Positions 44,790 through 54,265 of a stretch of DNA of 64,000 nucleotides are shown in pieces. The notes under the pieces are model-generated. The model was not told where the DNA came from, ran no database searches, and saw only the letters and a list, made by a program, of their open reading frames with translations. The DNA is taken from assembly GCF_039521925.1 (NCBI RefSeq), contig NZ_BAAACY010000053.1, positions 33,617 to 97,616 on the forward strand, given 5' to 3'. A program made the translations under genes and the position numbers. This DNA comes from Virgibacillus salarius (GTDB lineage Bacteria; Bacillota; Bacilli; Bacillales; Amphibacillaceae). The first letter of the stretch is position 1, and each line of letters starts with the position of its first letter.

Positions 44790-47700
44790 ATGACTACAAT
44801 GGAACACAAACGATTTCCTTTAACAGGTGCACAGACAGGGATTTGGTTTGCTCAAAAACTAGATCCGAATAACCCGATTTACAATACTGGAGAATATGTG
44901 GATATTATAGGGAATTTGGAAATGAATTATTTTAAACAAGCGATTAGGCAGACCATTGTGGAAGCAGAGAGTTTACATGTCAATATTGAAGAAGATCTCG
45001 AAGGACTATCGCAATTCATTCAATTAGAGAGAGGCTTTTCTATTGATTATATTGATGCTCGTGACCAATCCTGTCCTAGTCATTTTGCAAAAAAATGGAT
45101 GAAAGATGATTTGTCACAGCCCATCGACTTTGCTCAGGATTTATTATTTAAACAGGTTATCTTTCAACTAAATGATAACCGATATTTTTGGTATCAAAAA
45201 ATCCATCATATTGCTGCAGATGCATTCGGTTTTTCTTTAATTAGTCAACGAGTTGCGTCGTTGTATACATCATTTCTCCAAGGAAAAAAAGGGGATGAGG
45301 GTAGTGCATTTGGCTCATTTATAAAGGTTATATCTGAAAACCGAAAATATAGAGAATCGGAGAAATTTCAGGTTGATCGTGACTTCTGGATGAATCATTT
45401 TAGTGATCATCCAGAAGTGGTTAGTTTAGCAGATCGTTCAACGAAGCTACCGGCGTATTACATAAGTGATACAACTTATGTAGATAATGCAATTTTTACA
45501 TCTCTTCATAATAAATCAAGGGAACATAAAGGTAGCTGGCATGAAATAATAATTGCAGCATTAGCTATTTATGTACATCGGATGACTGGTGAAGAAAATG
45601 TTATTTTGAGTTTACCGATGATGAACCGTTTTGGAACATCATCTTTACATGTTCCAGCAACTGTGATGAATATACTGCCATTACGGTTATCATTGCAGGC
45701 GGATTTATCCTTACATGATCTGATTCAGCAAATTCAGCAAGAAATACGTGTGATACGTAAGCATCAGCATTATAGACATGAGGATTTGCAACGTGATCTC
45801 AAATTATTAGGTAGTAACCAACGTTTGATTGGACCCCAGATAAATATAATGCCTTTCGATTATACACTGCGATTTGGAGAAGCGAAAGGAACAACATACA
45901 AACTTTCAACAGGGCCAGTTGAGGACCTATCGTTGAATATATATGATCAGAAAAATGATTCTGGTTTACGATTTGATTTAGATGCTAATCCCAACGCCTA
46001 TCATGAAGAGGAGGTGCATTTACATCTACGAAGAATAAAAAAACTTGTCGAAGATATAGCCAATTCCTCAATGAAACAAGCAATTGGTAGGTTTCATCTT
46101 TTACTAAAAGAAGAAAGACAACAGGTGCTAGAAGACTGGAATCCAGCCTGTCGTGAAATGGCTGATAAGCCACTGTTAACTCGTTTTGAAGAGCAAGTAA
46201 AAACGAATTCAAAACGTATTGCTGTAGAGTTTGGAGAGAAGAAACTTTCTTACGCTGAATTAAATGGCCGTGCAAATCAAATCGCCCATTTGCTTCGTAA
46301 GCGAGGTGTAAAGCGGGGGCACTTTGTAGCCATTATGCTACCTCGATCAGACGAAATGCTCATAGCTATTCTTGCAGTATTAAAAAACGGTGCTGCCTAT
46401 TTACCAATTGATCCGATCTATCCGGAAGATCGAATTACGTATATGCTTGAAGACGCACGACCTGCTTGTGTTATTACGTCAGTCAAAGATCAAATTTCAT
46501 TGGAGAAAGAGGAAGTAATTGTAGTAAACCTAGATGATAACAACATACAGGAAGAATTAACTTTCTCGAATAACCAAACCTTTCCCTCTCCTATTGTTTC
46601 TGGGAGAGAACCGGTTTATATGATCTATACTTCTGGTTCTACAGGCAGGCCGAAAGGAGTCGTTGTAACAAATGAAGGCTTAATTAATTTTCTCGAGTCA
46701 ATGCAATTGAAATTCAATATCCAAGCTACCGACCGACTCTTAGCAGTAACAACAATTGCATTTGATATTTCTGCTCTAGAATTATTTCTGCCTATTTTAA
46801 ACGGTGCGACAAGTGTCATTGTGGATAAAGAAACAATTCAAGATGCTGCTAAATTAGCACAAGCAATTGAAGAAAAAAATATTACCATCATGCAGGCTAC
46901 ACCTACTCTCTGGCAAACGCTTGTAACGTATCGCCCCAATGCAATCCAAGGGTTACAAGCGTTGGTTGGTGGCGAAGCATTAGCTGCAAAACTGATGGAG
47001 GACTTACTTGCGTTAGACTGTAACATAACGAATTTATATGGACCAACGGAAACGACGATTTGGTCTACTGCTATGCCAATTACAGGCAATGAAGCTAAAC
47101 CCTTCATTGGCAGACCCATTGAAAATACCAAGGTTTATATTTTGGATGCAGCTTTAAACCCCTTACCTCCCAATGTTCCTGGCGATCTCTATATCGCTGG
47201 AAAGGGCTTAGCCAATGGCTATTTAAATCGCCCTGGATTAACTGCAGCAAGATTTATAGCTAATCCTTTCAGCCATTCTGGAGAGAGAATGTATTATACA
47301 GGGGATATTGCGAAGTGGCGAAACGATGGAACAATCGATTATATTAGTAGGTCTGACCATCAAGTGAAGCTGCGAGGATTTCGAATTGAACCAGGTGAAA
47401 TTGAGAATGTACTGATGACACATCCAGATGTGGAACAAGCTGCTGTAGTTGTATTTGCGGACCAATTAAATAATCATCGGCTAGTAGCCTATCTTGTTGC
47501 AGATGAATTGTTGGATAAGAATAAAATTCGTGACCATGTACAAGATAAGTTGCCAGATTACATGGAACCATCTGCTTATCTTATCATTCCAAGTCTCCCA
47601 CTAACCCCTAATGGAAAACTTGATCGCAAAGCACTCCCCGCTCCAGATATGGATCAAGTGGTATCAGATAGGGAGCCTCGGTCGCCGCAAGAAGAAATCG

Positions 47701-50700
47701 TATGTGATTTATTTGCAAAAGTGTTAGGTGTAAATCGTGTTGGAATTGATGATAATTTCTTTGATCTAGGAGGTCATTCTTTACTTGCTGGGCAGTTAAT
47801 TAATCATATCCGTCAGATTTTTAACGTGGATATTGGTATTAGTAAACTATTTGCAGCACCAACCGTTGTGAGTCTTGTGGATGAGATTAATGATGGTAAG
47901 CTAGCTCGTCCACCGATAAAGAAAATGGAAAAACCAGCCAACATCCCTTTATCATTTGCACAGCAAAGGCTATGGTTTCTTCATCAATTGGAAGGAGCCA
48001 GTGCAACTTATAATATTCCAGTTGTTGTTGAATTAACAGGCAATTTAAACATTAATGCCCTAGAACAATCCATCTATGATGTAGTAGATCGACATCAGTC
48101 ATTACGGACCATTTTTCCAGAGACCGAAGGAAATCCGCTTCAATTAATTTTAAGCATAAAGGAAGCTAACCCTGTCATTCACCGGAGACAAATAGATAAA
48201 ACGGAGGTGAATGAAGCCATTCATTCTGAAATAACCTATTGTTTTAATCTATCGGAAGAACCTTCGTTTCGTGTAACGCTGTTACAAATCGAGAAGAATC
48301 GATTTGTACTTGTTCTCTTAATTCATCATATTGTTGGTGATGGTTGGTCGCTTCGTCCGCTTGTACAGGACCTAGAGAGCGCATATCAACAGCGAAGCAA
48401 GGGTGAAGTACCTAATTGGCCTGCGTTGCCGTTGGATTATATAGATTTTGTATTATGGCAAGAAGCTTTATTGGGATCAGAAAATAATCGGACAAGCTTG
48501 ATGGCAAATCAATTAAACTATTGGAAGCAGGAACTTGCAAATCTGCCAGATCAGTTAGATCTACCAACAGATTATTCACGTCCAGTAGAGTCAACTTATC
48601 AAGGCGATAGTTATTATTTTACCATTAATCCTGAACTTCACCACCATCTATTGAAAATTAGTAAACATAACGGTGTGAGTCTTTTTATGGTATTGCAAGC
48701 TGGATTTACGGCATTATTAACCCGGCTTGGAGCAGGACAAGATATTCCTTTAGGTACTCCAGTTGCTGGTAGAAATGATGATGCAGTAGAAGGAATTGTT
48801 GGTTTATTTATTAATACGATCGTATTACGGACGGATACTTCAGGAAATCCTAGTTTTCGTGAGTTACTACAGAGAATCCGTCATACAAATTTAAATGCTT
48901 ATGAACATCAGGATGTACCGTTTGAACGATTAGTTGAAGAATTAAATCCAGTGCGATCTCGCTCAAAGCATCCATTATTTCAAATAATGTTTGCTTTACA
49001 AAATACACCGAACCCCAGTTTAGATTTACCTGAAGTAGAGAGTGATATAACGGTGAAGAGTGTTGGGGCAGCAAAATTTGACCTAACTGTTGAATTTCAA
49101 GAATATAGAAATCAGGAAGGAAATCCAGATGGTGTAAAAGGAATGGTTGAGTATAGTACAGATTTATTTAATCATCAAACCATTGATCATATGTTCCAAC
49201 GATTTTTGCAATTGCTAGAATCAGCAATAATCGATGTTGATCAACCTATTGGTAAACTAACTATTTTGGGAAGCTGTGAAAAAGAGATGATCTTGTCTGA
49301 TTGGAGCAGGAAGAAAATGGAAGTAGCAGAAAATATACTTCCAGATTTATTTGAAAAACAGGTGGCGAATTATCCGCATGCAGAAGCTATCGTATGTAAC
49401 AATACATCATTAACATATGAAGATATCAATCAACAGGCAAACAGGCTTGCTCATCTATTAATAGAAAAGGGTGTAGGGCCGAATCAATTTGTCGCTCTAG
49501 CAATGTCAAGATCCATTGATATGATCATTGGTTTACTTGGGATTTTAAAGGCTGGTGCAGGATACGTCCCGCTAGATCCGAACTATCCTAAAGCTCGAAT
49601 CACTTATATGTATAACAATGTGCAGCCTGTATGTCTCATTACGAATCATCAACATAAAGAGAAATTTATTCATGATGATCCAACGTTTATTATTGTCTTA
49701 GATGAAAAGCGTACAACACATCAGTTGAACAAACAGAAAACGTCAAATCCGACAAATAGTGATCGTAATGGTTCGCTGTCTCCTTATCATCCAGCTTATA
49801 TTATTTATACATCGGGATCGACGGGAAATCCAAAAGGTGTAGTTATTCCACACCAGAATGTTGTTCGATTATTCGGAGCGACGGAGCATTGGTTCCATTT
49901 TCATGCGGAAGATGTTTGGACTTTATTCCATTCGTATGCATTTGATTTTTCCGTTTGGGAAATGTGGGGTGCCCTGTTGTATGGTGGAAAGCTAGTCATC
50001 GTCCCGCATGAGATCAGTCGCTCACCGGAAGCGTTCTTGAAACTTTTGGTAGATGAAAAGGTTACAGTTCTTAATCAAACGCCTTCTGCATTCTATCAGC
50101 TTATTCAGGTAGATAGACAGATGGAAGATGTAAGTCAAGAACTAAACTTGCGGTATGTCATTTTTGGCGGCGAAGCATTAGATCTTCATCGATTAGAAGA
50201 ATGGTATGAGAGACATGAGGAAAATTATCCACAGTTAATTAATATGTATGGCATTACGGAAACAACTGTTCATGTTTCTTATAAGGAGTTAGATAAAGCA
50301 AGTATTGCGTTAAATGCGAATAGTGTCATTGGTCAGGGGATTCCAGATTTAGGAGTATATGTGTTGGATGATTATTTAAACCCTGTTCCCCCTGGTGTAG
50401 TAGGAGAACTATATGTATCTGGTGCTGGTATGGCTTTAGGTTATTTAGGTAGACCGGATTTAACCGCAGATCGATTTATAGCTAATCCGTATGGAACTAG
50501 CGGCAGTCGCATGTATCGAACTGGCGATCTCGCCTGCTGGAAGCATGATGGTTCCTTAGATTATATCGGTCGTGCCGATCAGCAAGTAAAATTAAGAGGT
50601 TTTCGCATCGAATTAGGGGAAATCGAAGCAGTCTTGACTAAGCATCTGGGTATTGATGATGTCGTCGTAATGGTACGGGAAGATCAGCCAGGTGACGAAC

Positions 50701-51938
50701 GACTTGTCGCTTATATTACTTGTAAGGGTGACATGAAGGCAGAGGAAGAAAATTGGAAGGTGTTTGCTGCGAAACAACTTCCTGAGTATATGGTCCCGTC
50801 TGCTTATGTAATGATAGAAACTTTCCCGTTAACTCCAAATGGAAAACTAGATAAAAAATCATTACCTGTCCCTGAATATGGTACGAGCAACGCTTATCGA
50901 ATCCCAAGAACGCCACAAGAAGAAATTCTATGTGACTTATTTGCAGAAATTCTTGATTTACCGCAAGTTGGTATTGATGATGGTTTCTTCGATCTGGGAG
51001 GTCACTCCTTATTAGCTGTTCAATTAATGACACGAATAAAGCAGGTGCTTGGTGTAGACTTGAATATTGGTACATTGTTTGCGGCTCCCTCTGTAGCGGG
51101 GCTTGCAGATCAACTTTCAGAAGAAGGAGATCATCATGCTTTGGATGTACTATTGCCATTAAGAGAAAGCGGTATTCAGGCTCCGCTCTTCTGTGTGCAT
51201 CCTGCAGGGGGATTAAGTTGGTGTTATGCAGGATTATTAAATAGTTTAGGAAAAGATTTTCCGATATATGGTATACAAGCCAGGGGGATTGCTGATTCTG
51301 GTAAACTTCCTCCTTCTATTGATGATATGGCTAGTGAATATATTCAAGCGATAAAACAAGTTCAACCAAATGGACCATACCAGCTTCTCGGTTGGTCTCT
51401 GGGAGGGAATGTGATACATGCGATGGCTACGCAATTACAGGAGCAAGGAGATACTGTATCGTTAGTTGCCATGCTAGATGCGTATCCAAGTCACTTCCTT
51501 CCTATAAAGAATACACCGGATGATGAAGAGTCGCTTGTGGCTCTACTAGCGTTAGGAGGATTTGATCCCGAAACTCTTGGTGATGAAGCCTTGAATTTTG
51601 AGAATGCACTTAAAATATTACGAAATAACGGTAGTGCACTTGCGAGTCTCGGTGATCAAACGATATTAAACTTAAAAGAAACATATGGAAATTCGGTGCG
51701 TATTTTAAGTGAATACAAACCAAAAGCATATTCGGGAGACGTTCTGTTTTTCCGTTCTACGATTATCCCAGAGTGGTTTGATGAAATTTCACCAGAAACG
51801 TGGAGGCCATATATTAATGGAGATATGGAAGTGTATGATATTCATTGTCGCCATAAAGATATGTGCCAGCCGGAACCATTAGCAGAAATTGGTGATATTT
51901 TATTACAGAATCTCTTACAATTACAAGCCAATGAATAG
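44790..51938 (+). CDS. dhbF: DhbF, two-module nonribosomal peptide synthetase
   Basis: 2382 aa. Order: C1 (about 1-450), A1 (470-960), T1 (about 975-1050), C2 (1060-1500), A2 (1520-2010), T2 (about 2030-2095), TE (about 2115-2382). The A1 specificity positions read D-I-L-Q-L-G-L-I-W (glycine in B. subtilis DhbF) and the A2 positions read D-F-W-N-I-G-M-V-H (threonine). Both carrier domains have FFDLGGHSLLA. The TE has GWSLGGN, LDAYPS and HCRHKD. C2 has HHIVGDGW; C1 has HHIAADAFG, with Ala for the usual Gly. The predicted product is the cyclic trimer of DHB-Gly-Thr, bacillibactin. AGGAGG precedes the ATG. Confidence 0.95.
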   Translation: MTTMEHKRFPLTGAQTGIWFAQKLDPNNPIYNTGEYVDIIGNLEMNYFKQAIRQTIVEAESLHVNIEEDLEGLSQFIQLERGFSIDYIDARDQSCPSHFAKKWMKDDLSQPIDFAQDLLFKQVIFQLNDNRYFWYQKIHHIAADAFGFSLISQRVASLYTSFLQGKKGDEGSAFGSFIKVISENRKYRESEKFQVDRDFWMNHFSDHPEVVSLADRSTKLPAYYISDTTYVDNAIFTSLHNKSREHKGSWHEIIIAALAIYVHRMTGEENVILSLPMMNRFGTSSLHVPATVMNILPLRLSLQADLSLHDLIQQIQQEIRVIRKHQHYRHEDLQRDLKLLGSNQRLIGPQINIMPFDYTLRFGEAKGTTYKLSTGPVEDLSLNIYDQKNDSGLRFDLDANPNAYHEEEVHLHLRRIKKLVEDIANSSMKQAIGRFHLLLKEERQQVLEDWNPACREMADKPLLTRFEEQVKTNSKRIAVEFGEKKLSYAELNGRANQIAHLLRKRGVKRGHFVAIMLPRSDEMLIAILAVLKNGAAYLPIDPIYPEDRITYMLEDARPACVITSVKDQISLEKEEVIVVNLDDNNIQEELTFSNNQTFPSPIVSGREPVYMIYTSGSTGRPKGVVVTNEGLINFLESMQLKFNIQATDRLLAVTTIAFDISALELFLPILNGATSVIVDKETIQDAAKLAQAIEEKNITIMQATPTLWQTLVTYRPNAIQGLQALVGGEALAAKLMEDLLALDCNITNLYGPTETTIWSTAMPITGNEAKPFIGRPIENTKVYILDAALNPLPPNVPGDLYIAGKGLANGYLNRPGLTAARFIANPFSHSGERMYYTGDIAKWRNDGTIDYISRSDHQVKLRGFRIEPGEIENVLMTHPDVEQAAVVVFADQLNNHRLVAYLVADELLDKNKIRDHVQDKLPDYMEPSAYLIIPSLPLTPNGKLDRKALPAPDMDQVVSDREPRSPQEEIVCDLFAKVLGVNRVGIDDNFFDLGGHSLLAGQLINHIRQIFNVDIGISKLFAAPTVVSLVDEINDGKLARPPIKKMEKPANIPLSFAQQRLWFLHQLEGASATYNIPVVVELTGNLNINALEQSIYDVVDRHQSLRTIFPETEGNPLQLILSIKEANPVIHRRQIDKTEVNEAIHSEITYCFNLSEEPSFRVTLLQIEKNRFVLVLLIHHIVGDGWSLRPLVQDLESAYQQRSKGEVPNWPALPLDYIDFVLWQEALLGSENNRTSLMANQLNYWKQELANLPDQLDLPTDYSRPVESTYQGDSYYFTINPELHHHLLKISKHNGVSLFMVLQAGFTALLTRLGAGQDIPLGTPVAGRNDDAVEGIVGLFINTIVLRTDTSGNPSFRELLQRIRHTNLNAYEHQDVPFERLVEELNPVRSRSKHPLFQIMFALQNTPNPSLDLPEVESDITVKSVGAAKFDLTVEFQEYRNQEGNPDGVKGMVEYSTDLFNHQTIDHMFQRFLQLLESAIIDVDQPIGKLTILGSCEKEMILSDWSRKKMEVAENILPDLFEKQVANYPHAEAIVCNNTSLTYEDINQQANRLAHLLIEKGVGPNQFVALAMSRSIDMIIGLLGILKAGAGYVPLDPNYPKARITYMYNNVQPVCLITNHQHKEKFIHDDPTFIIVLDEKRTTHQLNKQKTSNPTNSDRNGSLSPYHPAYIIYTSGSTGNPKGVVIPHQNVVRLFGATEHWFHFHAEDVWTLFHSYAFDFSVWEMWGALLYGGKLVIVPHEISRSPEAFLKLLVDEKVTVLNQTPSAFYQLIQVDRQMEDVSQELNLRYVIFGGEALDLHRLEEWYERHEENYPQLINMYGITETTVHVSYKELDKASIALNANSVIGQGIPDLGVYVLDDYLNPVPPGVVGELYVSGAGMALGYLGRPDLTADRFIANPYGTSGSRMYRTGDLACWKHDGSLDYIGRADQQVKLRGFRIELGEIEAVLTKHLGIDDVVVMVREDQPGDERLVAYITCKGDMKAEEENWKVFAAKQLPEYMVPSAYVMIETFPLTPNGKLDKKSLPVPEYGTSNAYRIPRTPQEEILCDLFAEILDLPQVGIDDGFFDLGGHSLLAVQLMTRIKQVLGVDLNIGTLFAAPSVAGLADQLSEEGDHHALDVLLPLRESGIQAPLFCVHPAGGLSWCYAGLLNSLGKDFPIYGIQARGIADSGKLPPSIDDMASEYIQAIKQVQPNGPYQLLGWSLGGNVIHAMATQLQEQGDTVSLVAMLDAYPSHFLPIKNTPDDEESLVALLALGGFDPETLGDEALNFENALKILRNNGSALASLGDQTILNLKETYGNSVRILSEYKPKAYSGDVLFFRSTIIPEWFDEISPETWRPYINGDMEVYDIHCRHKDMCQPEPLAEIGDILLQNLLQLQANE

Positions 51939-51955
51939 AAAGGAGAAACACGAAA

Positions 51956-52141
51956 ATGACTAATCCAATGGAAAATCCTAATGGTACCTATGTTGTACTA
52001 AAGAATAAGGATGGCCAGTATTCACTTTGGCCTTCCTTTCTCGATATACCGGGTGGTTGGAATGTAATATTTGGCGAAGATAATAGAGACAATTGCATGA
52101 ACTATATTGAAACAAATTGGAAGGATTTATCCCGCATATAA
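51956..52141 (+). CDS. MbtH-like protein, C-terminus supplied by a repeat
   Basis: 61-aa activator of NRPS adenylation domains. Typical positions: NPNGTYVVLKNKDGQYSLWPSF, IPGGWNVIFGEDNRDNCMNYIE and the closing W of NWKDL. The usual end is WTDMRP plus a tail; here the protein stops at DLSRI. The last codons and stop (52126-52141) lie within sequence shared by rptA repeats. AAAGGAGAAAC precedes the ATG 17 bp after dhbF. The conserved tryptophans remain, so it is probably functional. Confidence 0.9.
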   Translation: MTNPMENPNGTYVVLKNKDGQYSLWPSFLDIPGGWNVIFGEDNRDNCMNYIETNWKDLSRI

Positions 52142-52310
52142 CTGGCAGTAAGCTCCCACTTCAAGCAATGAAGAGCAATATTGGTAAGAGGTGGTTCAAC
52201 TGCCAGTAAATGTCCGATTGGTTCAGAGGCCTTTAGGTCATACCCTTGTGGTACTAACCATCCGTGGGGATAAACAAAACGCCCACGGAAGGAGTTTCAC
52301 TCTCACTTTA
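52126..52310 (+). repeat. rptA copy 5, fused to the end of mbtH
   Basis: Begins TTTATCCCGCATATAACTGG, then GCAGTAAGCTCCCACTTCAA, the inverted ACTGCCAGTAAATGTCCGA, GGCCTTTAGGTCATACCC, and a terminal hairpin TCCGTGGGG/CCCACGGA, ending in TCACTTTATT. It is the longest copy. It separates mbtH from the Sfp-type gene. Confidence 0.8.
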
Positions 52311-52382
52311 TTACCTTCTTCATTGGCTACAGTGAACAATTAAGACTAGTTTCTTTTGATAGAAATGTAGGAGGGAACGGTA

Positions 52383-53078
52383 GTGACCAATCTATATGTA
52401 TGTAAACTCCCTAATAAAAGAAGTCATCAAGAAATTCAATGGTTATTTCCTTATATATCTGTTAGAGTTCAAAATAAAATAAGCAGGTATCGTTTGATCG
52501 AGGATATGTATCGTAAGCTGATCGGAGAGCTATTACTGCGTCATCCCTTTAACCGGTGTACTGGGTATAAGCTGCCAGTACAAAAAATAGAGATTACACA
52601 ATACGGTAAACCATTTTTACCAGCATTTCCTTCCTTTCAGTATAATATTTCCCATTCTGGTGATTGGGTGGCGTTAGCAACACACCATTACCCTGTAGGT
52701 GTAGATATAGAAAAAATACAATCTGTTGAAAGTAGCGTAGTTAAGAATCTGTTTTCTCAAAAGGAATATACTGAAATGCTTAAACATGTACGACCGGTAC
52801 AAGCATTTTATGAGATATGGACTGCTAAAGAGAGCTTTGTAAAGGCAACGGGAAAGGGAGTATTGACACCACTTCACTCTTTTGCTGTCAACAATTTACT
52901 AGGCAGTCGAATTCAATTTATCCATACCTCCTCCAAAGCAATAATAGAAGGTTATACATGTCAACAATATAGAGACATTAACGGTTATTCATTAGCCATC
53001 TGTACAACCAAGGTAGATGAAAAAGCGTTTGGAGGATTACGTTTTTGTCATTTCAATGACTTATTAAATGATCTGTAA
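52383..53078 (+). CDS. Sfp-type 4'-phosphopantetheinyl transferase
   Basis: 231 aa. Transfers phosphopantetheine from CoA to carrier-domain serines. The magnesium and CoA motifs are present: VGVDIEKIQ and FYEIWTAKESFVKATGKG, plus YNISHSGDWVALA. Start GTG at 52383, with AGGAGGGAAC close upstream. Its place in the cluster suggests it activates DhbB and DhbF; it may also serve other pathways, since no second PPTase is visible in this window. Confidence 0.92.
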   Translation: MTNLYVCKLPNKRSHQEIQWLFPYISVRVQNKISRYRLIEDMYRKLIGELLLRHPFNRCTGYKLPVQKIEITQYGKPFLPAFPSFQYNISHSGDWVALATHHYPVGVDIEKIQSVESSVVKNLFSQKEYTEMLKHVRPVQAFYEIWTAKESFVKATGKGVLTPLHSFAVNNLLGSRIQFIHTSSKAIIEGYTCQQYRDINGYSLAICTTKVDEKAFGGLRFCHFNDLLNDL

Positions 53079-53116
53079 CCTATTCAGTTAAACACATTTC
53101 AAAGGAGAAGATGTCC

Positions 53117-54142
53117 ATGCGTAAAGCTGAAAATATCGATGAAGTATTACTAGATTTATTATGTGCAAAAGGGCAACTTGTAGCTGAATCACTACGTAAT
53201 TCGAAGATTTCAGATGTTGATATAAATTCTAAAAATAAAGGTCCTTATACTACGGAAACGATAAAACAGGTTCTTCAAGCACTTTCAGATGAAGAATTTA
53301 AAAATACAGAGAAAATGACCAAGGTATACTTACATTCACGTGCATTTCAAGAAGAAAATTCGGTAATTCATGTAGGTAATGAGTTAATCGGTAAGCAACA
53401 ACCACAATTTATTATTGGTCCCTGCTCCGTAGAGAGCCATGAGCAAGTCTATCGAGTCGCTGAAGAAATGTCTAAAAGAGGTGTTTCTCTTTTACGTGGT
53501 GGGGCATTTAAACCGAGAACGTCACCATATGATTTTCAAGGCTTGGGAATCGAAGGGCTGCAAATACTAGCTGAAGTGGCTAGAACGTACAATATGTCAG
53601 TCGTTACAGAAATTATGAGCCCGGAAAGTATTGCTGAAGCTTATGATTACGTGGATGTTATACAAATTGGGTCACGAAATATGCATAACTTTGATTTGTT
53701 AAAAACGGTAGGAAAGCTTGATAAACCCGTATTGCTTAAGCGGGGATTGTCTGCGACGATACATGAGTTTAAAATGGCCGCAGAATATATTCTAAACGAA
53801 GGAAATAAAAATGTCATATTATGTGAACGAGGTATTCGCACATATGAAACAGCGACAAGAAATACCTTTGATATATCAGCAATTCCCATTTTAAAGCAAG
53901 AGACACATTTACCGGTATTCGCTGATATTTCACATGCAGCTGGTAGAAAAGATATTTTGCTTCCACAAGCCAAAGCAGCATTTGCAGCTGGTGCGGATGG
54001 TATTATGGCAGAGGTTCATCCGAACCCAGCGGTAGCATTATCGGATGCGAAGCAACAAATGGACTTATTAGAATTTGCTCAGTTTATGGACCAGCTTCAT
54101 CACTTTTTAAATCGTTTTTTTGTATCAACTAGTTTGAAGTAA
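53117..54142 (+). CDS. aroA: DAHP synthase (type I-beta) with degenerate N-terminal chorismate-mutase-like region
   Basis: First step of the shikimate pathway (341 aa). The catalytic barrel (from about residue 75) matches B. subtilis AroA closely: FIIGPCSVES, GGAFKPRTSPYDFQGLG, VLLKRGLSATI, CERGIRTYETATRNT and AEVHPNPAVALSD. The N-terminal 75 residues begin like AroQ (NIDEVLLDLLCAKGQLVAE), but the usual Arg is Lys and the region after NSK does not resemble the catalytic helices. GAGA lies 9 nt before the ATG at 53117; an ATG at 53111 is too close to it. It would supply chorismate to DhbC. Confidence 0.9.
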   Translation: MRKAENIDEVLLDLLCAKGQLVAESLRNSKISDVDINSKNKGPYTTETIKQVLQALSDEEFKNTEKMTKVYLHSRAFQEENSVIHVGNELIGKQQPQFIIGPCSVESHEQVYRVAEEMSKRGVSLLRGGAFKPRTSPYDFQGLGIEGLQILAEVARTYNMSVVTEIMSPESIAEAYDYVDVIQIGSRNMHNFDLLKTVGKLDKPVLLKRGLSATIHEFKMAAEYILNEGNKNVILCERGIRTYETATRNTFDISAIPILKQETHLPVFADISHAAGRKDILLPQAKAAFAAGADGIMAEVHPNPAVALSDAKQQMDLLEFAQFMDQLHHFLNRFFVSTSLK

Positions 54143-54204
54143 TGGCAGTAGCATACTCTATAAATCTTGTATTCAAGGTGCAGATAGTAGTTTTTCTGGA
54201 TTAC

Positions 54205-54233
54205 TCATTATTTTCACTCTTTGTCCATATAAT
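54205..54233 (+). promoter_or_regulatory. Sigma-E-like promoter of ytxC
   Basis: TCATTATT, 13 nt, CATATAAT resembles a sigma-E promoter with one -10 mismatch. It also reads as a sigma-A -10 (TATAAT). Confidence 0.35.
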
Positions 54234-54265
54234 GTAACAGTTTGGTTGGATGAGGGTGATGTTTA

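Noticed and set aside
47238..47571. Minus-strand frames inside dhbF and other large genes
   Set aside because: All overlap strongly supported coding sequence and show no ribosome site or family motif.
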